A stretch of 6,009 bases of DNA from DSAR01 sp034437315. GTDB lineage: Bacteria > Chloroflexota > Anaerolineae > B4-G1. Position 1 is the first letter of the stretch, and every line of letters starts with the position of its first letter. Location of the stretch: the NCBI GenBank assembly GCA_034437315.1, contig DAOTUC010000028.1:1-6009 (forward strand), given 5' to 3'. Under the pieces are notes generated by a model. It worked only from the letters and a program-made list of their open reading frames with translations, had not been told where the DNA came from and made no database searches. A program made the position numbers and the translations under genes. Below, one piece after another: positions 1-5,428 of this stretch.

Positions 1-78
1 CGCCGCGATAACTTCGATTTCATACACAACTTCAACCGCGATGCGACAATTACAAAGATCTCACACAAAAACTGCTAA
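1..78 (+). CDS. Possible C-terminal tail of an unidentified convergent gene (partial)
   Basis: Frame 1 is open from the window edge to a TAA at 76-78 and would encode 25 residues ending KISHKNC. Many codons end in C, as expected for coding DNA of this composition. A hairpin followed by a T-run starts six bases after the stop, which is the usual arrangement at the end of a plus-strand gene. The fragment is too short to recognise a family. Frame 2 is also open here, running to 126, but it would overlap the end of the large minus-strand gene and is less likely. The stretch could instead be plain intergenic sequence. Confidence 0.35.
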   Translation, partial: RRDNFDFIHNFNRDATITKISHKNC

Positions 79-83
79 AGCTA

Positions 84-106
84 TTCGCCTAAAGGCGAAG
101 GTTTTT
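84..106 (+). terminator. Hairpin plus T-run, probable intrinsic terminator
   Basis: TTCGCC (84-89), loop TAAA (90-93) and GGCGAA (94-99) form a perfect 6-bp stem, followed after GG by TTTTT at 102-106. Read on the plus strand this is a compact rho-independent terminator, placed just after the possible stop at 76-78. On the minus strand the same hairpin lies just after the stop codon of the large gene (TAA at 107-105). There the nearest T-run (71-67) is 12 bases past the stem, so it would terminate that gene less well. A shared, bidirectional role between convergent genes is plausible. Confidence 0.5.
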
Positions 107-3100
107 ACCTTATGTCTGGAACAATAAAGTGGGCCTCGCCTGAGGCCAGGATCTCGTCCAGCGCATCGTTGACGTCCCTCACCGTGACATAGCTGCGTTC
201 CGTCCGGTTGTGCTGGTTGACCAGGCTATGGCACAGGAGCTGCAGGAAATAGGGATGACCGGCGGTCACTTGCCACATCTTGTCCAGGGCCAGGTCGTCA
301 TATTGCTTGTGGTATTCGGCCACCGGTTCCTGGATCAAGCGCAGGGCCTCGGCTTGTTCGAGATAGGCGATCTGCCGGTATAGGCTGATGTTGAAGAGCA
401 CGCTCCAATAATCGGACGCCAGTTCTTCCAGCCGGTGGGTGCCGCAGAAGATCACACTCAGGTTGTCCACGTGCTGGATCAAGTGGCGCAAAAAGCCGAA
501 TATCTTCGATGGCAAGTTGCCGTGTTCGACCGCTGTCTGCAATTCCTCAAACTCATCGAACATAATGAGCAGGTGACGGCGTCCAATCACTTCGCGCACG
601 CTGGTCAAGAACCGGCGCTCAAAGGCCGCCATCGGGCTTTCGACAAAATCGTCGTATTCAGGAAAGGGAATGTCAAAGCCCCGGTCCTCCAGGGCGAATG
701 CGATCTCCGTCGCCAGGGCGAGGAAGAAATTCGGCAGACCGGGATCCAGCCCCAGGGCCTGACCGTCGAGATAGACGGACAGGCAATCGTCGCCCAGGCG
801 GACCGGCAGTTGTTTGAGCAGCGAGGTCTTCCCCGTACGCCGTTGGCCGATCAACACCAGGTTGTTACGATGTTGGGCGGCCAAGTTCTCTTCGATGAAG
901 ACGACCACGTCCTCGCGGCCGAAGAAGAGCGGCGACCCGGCCTCCAGCGGCGTGCCAACCACGTAGGGGTTGGGGATGAATTGGAATTCCCCGTCGCCGG
1001 CCAGCAGGCGCACCACGTCGGCGAAGTGCTCGACCTGGTCCGGCCCTCGGGGGTCGGTGTAGGCGATGACGAAACGGGCGCGGAATTGATCGACGCCATC
1101 CGCCAGGCGGGGGCGCACGCGCAACTCGACCCGCGCCTCTTCACCGGGCGCCAGTTGATCGACCTGGGCGCCTTCATTCAACACCGTGTAGGCCGGTTTG
1201 GGAACCACGTTTACTTGCAAGTTGAGCGCCGCGCCGCGACCCTCGTTGCGCAGGACGAGCACCAGCGGCACGGCGTCCTCCTGCCAGGTGTGGCGCGTGA
1301 GCAACCGATAGGTCAATTCCGCCCGGGTCTGGAGTTCGCTGATCGCGCCGGTCACAATCGCCAGCCAGCTCTCGGCGATCTGCTGGACGATGGGCCGGTC
1401 GACGCCGCCCAGTTCCGCCTGAGCCACGTGGTCGACGTGCCGCAACCGTTCGACGGCGCTCACCAGGTAGGAGAGCTTATCGCGGGAAGACTCGACCCGC
1501 TCGTAGGCCCGCAACGCCTCGGCCGCCGCGTGCAAATGGTCTATGGCCTGGGGCAGCGCCTGGAAAGGTTCTCGAATGGCGGTGATCGCCGTCGGCGACT
1601 GTTCTGCGCGGCTTTCTTCATCCACTTCCTTCTTAGCTTGGGCCTGGAGGAATGGCAGCAATTGGCTGATCTGGGTGATTGATTTGACATCCAGAGCTGC
1701 CTGACAGAGTCGAGAGATTGCCAGACCCTGATCGCCATAGAGCAATTTACCAGAGACCGCGTCTCCTTCCTCTTCAGCCCCAGGCTGTCTGTCGGGATCC
1801 CACCGGCAGACGTAATGCAATCCTTCCTCCGGATATTCGGAAAGCTGGGTGATGAGTGTGCGCAGTCCCACCGCTAACATCTCGGGCTCGAACTGGCTGG
1901 TGAAGAGGTAGTGAAACCCCTCGGCGAACTTGGCCAACGGCGTCGCGCCCAGGCGATTCAGCGCGTTGGGCAGGTTGTCGAGCAGTCTCGCCGCGTCGGT
2001 GTCTTGAGCGGCGGTCTGGGTCAATTGGTGTAACTCGATCAGCGTGCGTTCCGGAGCCATCATCAGGTTCTGGGCGAAGGCCTCCGCTCGGCCGGCGGGC
2101 GAGTTGCGATGCGCATCCAGGCGGCGTTCAGCAGCCTCGCGGCGCTCGGCCTCCGCTTGTTTTTCCTGAATCAACCGGGCGACGTAGATGGCTGTCCCGG
2201 CCTGGTCCGCCAATCCCAAAAGTAACGTCCGATCTTCGTAGGCGTAATCCTGCCCCGAGAGCCGAGGGCCCAGGGCCAGCACCCCCACCAGGTCGTTCTC
2301 CTCCTCGCGGGGGGCGATCAGAGGAATCAGAAGCGAGAAGTCCCTGCTCTGGGGGTACGTGACCGTGTGACCGTTCCACAGAGGACCCAACAGACTGGGG
2401 ATCAGGTTTAGATGTCTGCCCCGCTCCGGCGGCAGATTGTGAGCTTCTGCCAACTTGAAATTGCCGCCCCTGTCGCGCAGGAAGACGGCCCCATGCTGAA
2501 TGTGCAGGAGTTCCGTCGTGCGTCTGACGAGCACGTGTAGCAGTTCCGGCAATTCGATAATAGTACGCACCTCGCGCGAGAAGGTTGTAATCGCCCGGCG
2601 AAAATCGACCCGTTCCCGATAGAAACGGCGGTCGATGAACGTTTGCACGCGACGGCGGATCGGTTGGGCCAGCGACGCGCTGACCAGGGTCGCCACGACG
2701 ATGGCCACGTCGGATTGTTGCCCGGTGAGCAGACGGAACAGCCGCTGCAAGGAGAAGACGATGCCCAGGTAGATAGCCGCCACGCCGCTCGTCAGCAGGC
2801 CGTAGACCATCGTGCGCTTGATGATGGGGTCGATGTCCCACAGTCTGCGACGAAGAATGGAGAGGCTGATGGTGAGCGGCATAAGTAAGAAGAGGAACGT
2901 GGACAGGGGTTTGCCCAGGAAGTGAAGTAGGAATCTGGCGGCGCCGGGTTGGTTAAAGCGGGGCAAAGTGGATAGGAATTGGAACGCGAAGTAGCCGATG
3001 AATGAAAAAACGAGGCCAAAGACGACCCATTTGGTCTGCTGGCGTTGAATCTGATTGGAGACTTTGGTATACCGGTAAATCTGGGCGAATACGCCGCTGC

Positions 3101-3734
3101 CGAACCAGCATAGGAGGATCATGAGAAGGCTGAAGTAGTGGATGTACGTGAAGATAGCCTTGAGTCTCTGTTGGTCTGACGAGATCATAAAAGCCAGATA
3201 ACGCAAGGGGAGCGGCAAGTTTTGGGGGTCGAAGGATTGGATGGGTGAGAAGGTCCAGGCGATCAACCACCCGACCCAGATTAACGTCAGCATCCCGGTC
3301 CAACGAGGGATGAAACGCCCGTCGGGAAAGGTGTAGAGGACGACGAGCGTCATGCCCAGGCCCAGGGCCTGGACGACGAGGGCCATCCAGCGCCACGACG
3401 ATTCAATCATCGTCATCAGGCCGACCGTGTCGACTGTGGCGGCGCCAAACATCAGGAGGGCGATGGAGATGAAGGCCACCATAGGGTCGTTGGAGCGGCG
3501 CCAGAAGATCGCTGCGGCGGCCGCGAAAAAGACCAAGACCTGGAGCGCGTCGAATGCAATGGCGTAAACCTGGTAAAAGGCGTCCGGCGATTCGATGTGA
3601 CGGAAATAGAATGTGACGGATAGGATAAAGGTGATTGACGTCAGAGCCGCCAGGGAGACCCAGATTGCCTGTACTGCGACCAGGAGACGACCGCGCAAGG
3701 GGGGGCGAGATACGTCTTGCGTTTCTAAACTCAC
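105..3734 (-). CDS. Membrane sensor-like protein with GAF domain, CARDB-like domain and C-terminal STAND/AAA NTPase
   Basis: This 1209-residue protein probably senses a signal at or in the membrane and couples it to a nucleotide-driven switch. About nine hydrophobic helices fill residues 17-335, with TFPDGR at 135-140. RLWDIDPIIKRTMVYG (297-312) and RRFYRERVDF (369-378) are typical of Chloroflexota membrane histidine kinases. A GAF domain follows (about 390-520), then a charged coiled coil (521-545), an unassigned helical region (546-819) and a CARDB-like beta domain (820-912). The NTPase starts near 936 (FFGRE): Walker A GQRRTGKTS (963-971), Walker B LLIMFDEFEEL (1055-1065), and GHP (1159-1161), matching the STAND GxP motif. 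No phosphoacceptor-His or HATPase motifs are present. The start is GTG at 3734, chosen because AAGAGGAA lies 6 bases upstream. The gene follows purB by 86 bp in the same direction. The existence of the gene is near certain; its function is inferred. Confidence 0.93.
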   Translation of the reverse strand: MSLETQDVSRPPLRGRLLVAVQAIWVSLAALTSITFILSVTFYFRHIESPDAFYQVYAIAFDALQVLVFFAAAAAIFWRRSNDPMVAFISIALLMFGAATVDTVGLMTMIESSWRWMALVVQALGLGMTLVVLYTFPDGRFIPRWTGMLTLIWVGWLIAWTFSPIQSFDPQNLPLPLRYLAFMISSDQQRLKAIFTYIHYFSLLMILLCWFGSGVFAQIYRYTKVSNQIQRQQTKWVVFGLVFSFIGYFAFQFLSTLPRFNQPGAARFLLHFLGKPLSTFLFLLMPLTISLSILRRRLWDIDPIIKRTMVYGLLTSGVAAIYLGIVFSLQRLFRLLTGQQSDVAIVVATLVSASLAQPIRRRVQTFIDRRFYRERVDFRRAITTFSREVRTIIELPELLHVLVRRTTELLHIQHGAVFLRDRGGNFKLAEAHNLPPERGRHLNLIPSLLGPLWNGHTVTYPQSRDFSLLIPLIAPREEENDLVGVLALGPRLSGQDYAYEDRTLLLGLADQAGTAIYVARLIQEKQAEAERREAAERRLDAHRNSPAGRAEAFAQNLMMAPERTLIELHQLTQTAAQDTDAARLLDNLPNALNRLGATPLAKFAEGFHYLFTSQFEPEMLAVGLRTLITQLSEYPEEGLHYVCRWDPDRQPGAEEEGDAVSGKLLYGDQGLAISRLCQAALDVKSITQISQLLPFLQAQAKKEVDEESRAEQSPTAITAIREPFQALPQAIDHLHAAAEALRAYERVESSRDKLSYLVSAVERLRHVDHVAQAELGGVDRPIVQQIAESWLAIVTGAISELQTRAELTYRLLTRHTWQEDAVPLVLVLRNEGRGAALNLQVNVVPKPAYTVLNEGAQVDQLAPGEEARVELRVRPRLADGVDQFRARFVIAYTDPRGPDQVEHFADVVRLLAGDGEFQFIPNPYVVGTPLEAGSPLFFGREDVVVFIEENLAAQHRNNLVLIGQRRTGKTSLLKQLPVRLGDDCLSVYLDGQALGLDPGLPNFFLALATEIAFALEDRGFDIPFPEYDDFVESPMAAFERRFLTSVREVIGRRHLLIMFDEFEELQTAVEHGNLPSKIFGFLRHLIQHVDNLSVIFCGTHRLEELASDYWSVLFNISLYRQIAYLEQAEALRLIQEPVAEYHKQYDDLALDKMWQVTAGHPYFLQLLCHSLVNQHNRTERSYVTVRDVNDALDEILASGEAHFIVPDIR

Positions 3735-3740
3735 GACTGC

Positions 3741-3748
3741 TTCCTCTT
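3741..3748 (-). promoter_or_regulatory. Ribosome binding site deciding the GTG start
   Basis: The minus strand reads AAGAGGAA, followed by a 6-base spacer and then GTG (3734-3732). This supports a GTG initiation codon for the sensor-NTPase gene. Confidence 0.75.
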
Positions 3749-3806
3749 AGATTGAATGTCAAATCCTGCGTGACAAAACTGAATGCGCCCGCCGCGATAC
3801 GGTGCG

Positions 3807-3834
3807 AGTATAATTCAGGCTCAGCAGAAGTCAA
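3807..3834 (-). promoter_or_regulatory. Sigma-70-type promoter candidate for the sensor-NTPase gene
   Basis: On the minus strand, TTGACT (3834-3829) and TATACT (3812-3807) are separated by 16 bp, and each matches the consensus at five of six positions. Transcription would start near 3800, giving a leader of about 66 nt. The -35 box lies inside the last codons of purB, so the downstream gene may be expressed independently of purB even though the two are close and co-directional. Confidence 0.5.
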
Positions 3835-5230
3835 GCGTCGCCAATTGGCGCGCCAACCGGCGCGCGCGTTGCGGCGCGTCGCCCACGTGGTTGGAGGCGT
3901 CGAGTAACCCGCGCACGCGCTCCGCAGAGATGTAGCGCTGCACGTCTGCATCATCGGCCAACCGGTCCGCCAGCGGGTTCGGTTCCCCGGCCCAGACCGC
4001 CTGCCATGCCGCCATGGCGTGCTGGCGGATGACCTCGTGCATCGCCTGGCGGTCGGCCCCGGCCCGCGCCAGCGCCATCAACAGCCGCTCGGTCGCGGCG
4101 AAAGCGCCGTAAACGTCCACGTTGCGGGCGATCGCCTCGTCGCGGATCACCAGGCCATCCAGAATTCCCCGGGCTTTGTGCAAGATCTCGTCGGTCGCCA
4201 GGAAGGCCTGTGGCAACAGGAGCCGCCGGTTGGCCGAATCATCCAGCGTGCGCTCCAACAGGCTGTGGGCGGCGTTGTCCCAGGCGATCCGGGGCAGCGC
4301 CGCGACGTAGCGAGCCAGGCTGTCCACGTTCTCGGCGCGCACTGGATTGCGTTTGAAGGGCATGGCGGACGAACCGACCTGCTTGTCGCCGAAGGGTTCG
4401 CTCCACTCGCCGATGGGGGGGGATTGCAGGAGCCGCAGATCGAAGGCGAAGCGATAGAGGGAGGCGGCCAACCCGGCTAACCCGTTCAATACTCGCAGAT
4501 CCTGCTTGCGTGGGTAGACCTGGGTGGCGATGGGGTAGGGTTCCAGGTCGAGTTCGGTCATCACTAGCGCCTCCAACTCGGCCGGCGTCATGTCGGCGGT
4601 CTCCAACGCGCTGGCATAGGAGGCCGCGCTGCCCACCGCCCCTTTGATTCCCTTCCCTCGCAGGTGTTCGCGCAGATGGATCAACGCTTGATAATCCTCC
4701 AACAGATCCTGCCCGTAGGTCGCCAGCCGGTAGCCAACGGTGATCGGTTCGGCTGGCTGGATGTGGGTGAAGCCCATACAGACCTGGTCGGCGCGGGCCT
4801 CAATGAGATCGGCCAGGCGCGCGAGCAAGGGACGCAAACGCGCCAGCAAAAGGTCCAGCGCCTCGCGAATGCGCAACACGTCGGCGTTGTCGAGCACGTC
4901 GGCGCTGGTCGCGCCCAGGTGGATGATGCCGCCTCCCACCGGGCATTGCTCAGCGAAGGCGCGGATCTCGGCCATCAGGTCATGGTGAATCTGGGCGTCG
5001 ATCTCGTGGGCTCGTCCTACGTCGATGTCGTCCTGGTGAGCGCGCAGGTCGGCCAACTGCTCATCCGTCACCAGCCCGGCCTGACGTTGCGCCGCCGCCA
5101 GCGCTGTCCAGATGCGCCGGTGAATGCGTTGCTTGTGGGCCTCGCTCCACACCGCCCGCATCTCGTCGCTGCCATAGCGCCAGGTCAAGGGAGAAAGATA
5201 GGTCTCGTGGGTAAATATTTCCTTGTTCAT
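3821..5230 (-). CDS. purB: Adenylosuccinate lyase
   Basis: This cytosolic enzyme of the fumarase/aspartase superfamily cleaves SAICAR to AICAR and adenylosuccinate to AMP, releasing fumarate in purine synthesis. The 469-residue product has the full family length. Conserved stretches include HHDLMAEI (82-89), GIIHLGATSADVLDNAD (101-117), GFTHIQPAEP (153-162) with the catalytic-type His156, the signature loop GSSAMPFKRNP (286-296) carrying the catalytic serine, and LERTLDDSANRR (325-336). The last motif and IIHLGATS resemble the human/eukaryotic ADSL type more than the shorter Bacillus type. I chose ATG at 5230 over an in-frame ATG at 5260 because GAGGTG lies 5 bases before it and because the upstream ATG falls inside a repeat array. 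The stop is TGA at 3823-3821. The gene is divergent from the flavoprotein gene and upstream of the sensor-NTPase gene. Identification is confident. Confidence 0.96.
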   Translation of the reverse strand: MNKEIFTHETYLSPLTWRYGSDEMRAVWSEAHKQRIHRRIWTALAAAQRQAGLVTDEQLADLRAHQDDIDVGRAHEIDAQIHHDLMAEIRAFAEQCPVGGGIIHLGATSADVLDNADVLRIREALDLLLARLRPLLARLADLIEARADQVCMGFTHIQPAEPITVGYRLATYGQDLLEDYQALIHLREHLRGKGIKGAVGSAASYASALETADMTPAELEALVMTELDLEPYPIATQVYPRKQDLRVLNGLAGLAASLYRFAFDLRLLQSPPIGEWSEPFGDKQVGSSAMPFKRNPVRAENVDSLARYVAALPRIAWDNAAHSLLERTLDDSANRRLLLPQAFLATDEILHKARGILDGLVIRDEAIARNVDVYGAFAATERLLMALARAGADRQAMHEVIRQHAMAAWQAVWAGEPNPLADRLADDADVQRYISAERVRGLLDASNHVGDAPQRARRLARQLATLDFC

Positions 5231-5235
5231 CTTTG

Positions 5236-5243
5236 CACCTCTT
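5236..5243 (-). promoter_or_regulatory. purB ribosome binding site
   Basis: The minus strand reads AAGAGGTG, then five bases (CAAAG), then ATG at 5230-5228. This decides the purB start in favour of 5230 rather than 5260. Confidence 0.8.
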
Positions 5244-5246
5244 ATT

Positions 5247-5281
5247 ACGTCATACGTCATACGTCCGAAGTCCTAAGTCGT
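5247..5281 (-). repeat. Degenerate 7-bp tandem repeat array in the purB leader (five units)
   Basis: On the plus strand the units are ACGTCAT (5247), ACGTCAT (5254), ACGTCCG (5261), AAGTCCT (5268) and AAGTCGT (5275). In the purB direction these read approximately as ACTTAGG, ACTTCGG, ACGTATG and ACGTATG types. The array runs from the predicted transcription start to four bases before the purB ribosome binding site. Two units contain ATG. The one at 5260 is in frame with purB; the one at 5253 opens a two-codon ORF (ATG ACG TAA). Changes in unit number would alter leader length by 7 nt and shift these ATGs relative to purB. Confidence 0.75.
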
Positions 5282-5284
5282 CAT

Positions 5285-5313
5285 ATTATAGACGGTTTAG
5301 ATGAGCAACACAA
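5285..5313 (-). promoter_or_regulatory. purB promoter candidate
   Basis: On the minus strand, TTGTGT (5313-5308) and a perfect TATAAT (5290-5285) are separated by 17 bp. The predicted start near 5278 gives a leader of about 48 nt that consists almost entirely of the 7-bp repeat array and the ribosome binding site. Confidence 0.6.
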
Positions 5314-5315
5314 AG

Positions 5316-5327
5316 GTCAAACGTGAC
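5316..5327. promoter_or_regulatory. Short inverted repeat just upstream of the purB -35 box, possible operator
   Basis: GTCA (5316-5319), a 4-base centre AACG, and TGAC (5324-5327) form a small dyad three bases upstream of the purB -35 box. It overlaps one copy of the octamer GTGACAAA (5323-5330). The arms are only four bases long, so chance is a serious alternative. Confidence 0.2.
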
Positions 5328-5345
5328 AAATGGTAATCGCCCAAC

Positions 5346-5374
5346 TTGTGCTCTAAGCCATATCAGCGTATCAT
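5346..5374 (+). promoter_or_regulatory. Promoter candidate for the ferredoxin-flavoprotein gene
   Basis: TTGTGC (5346-5351) and TATCAT (5369-5374) are separated by 17 bp. The -10 box matches five of six consensus positions; the -35 box matches only TTG. The predicted start near 5381 gives a leader of about 48 nt, the same length as for divergent purB, and again filled by 7-bp repeats. Confidence 0.45.
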
Positions 5375-5392
5375 ATGGGGTGACAAAGGGGG

Positions 5393-5420
5393 ACTTAGGA
5401 CGTGAGACGTAGGACTTAGG
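5393..5420 (+). repeat. 7-bp tandem repeat array in the flavoprotein gene leader (four units)
   Basis: The units are ACTTAGG (5393), ACGTGAG (5400), ACGTAGG (5407) and ACTTAGG (5414), followed directly by AGG. The last unit and the following bases together make the Shine-Dalgarno AGGAGG (5418-5423). The array mirrors the one at 5247-5281: the 10-mer GACTTAGGAC at 5392-5401 occurs as its exact reverse complement at 5270-5279. Confidence 0.75.
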
Positions 5421-5423
5421 AGG
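5418..5423 (+). promoter_or_regulatory. Ribosome binding site of the flavoprotein gene, partly formed by the last repeat unit
   Basis: AGGAGG ends 5 bases before ATG (5429-5431). Its first three bases, AGG, are the end of the last 7-bp repeat unit, so translation initiation and repeat array are physically joined. Confidence 0.8.
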
Positions 5424-5428
5424 ACAGG

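Noticed and set aside
435..1682. 415-codon open frame on the plus strand, opposite the sensor-NTPase gene
   Set aside because: It lies wholly antisense to a gene with clear domain motifs (Walker A and B, CARDB-like). Its product is low in recognisable motifs and rich in Q, G, R and H, as expected of a GC-rich antisense shadow.
2128..2841. 237-codon minus-strand frame overlapping the GAF and membrane part of the large gene
   Set aside because: It is an alternative frame of the same strand within a confident gene. The product is rich in R, G, P and H without any domain, so it is a frame shadow.
3775..3818. Inverted repeat CTGAAT/ATTCAG followed by four T residues after purB (minus strand), possible terminator
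   Set aside because: The stem is only 6 bp around a 28-base loop with just weak internal pairing, the T-run is short, and it overlaps the better-supported promoter of the next gene.
5231..5260. purB start at the upstream ATG 5260, adding MTYDVIRGAK
   Set aside because: The added residues are encoded by repeat units and the ribosome binding site itself; GAGGTG sits at ideal distance from the ATG at 5230, and family N-termini begin near there.
4664..5326. 220-codon plus-strand frame antisense to purB, ending in the intergenic region
   Set aside because: It is antisense to conserved PurB motifs, has no recognisable domain or ribosome binding site, and would run through the purB promoter.
5247..5420. 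CRISPR array or transposon ends as explanation of the inverted repeats between purB and the flavoprotein gene
   Set aside because: The units are only 7 bp, contiguous and degenerate, without spacers. No transposase or target-site duplication is present in the 112-bp gap.
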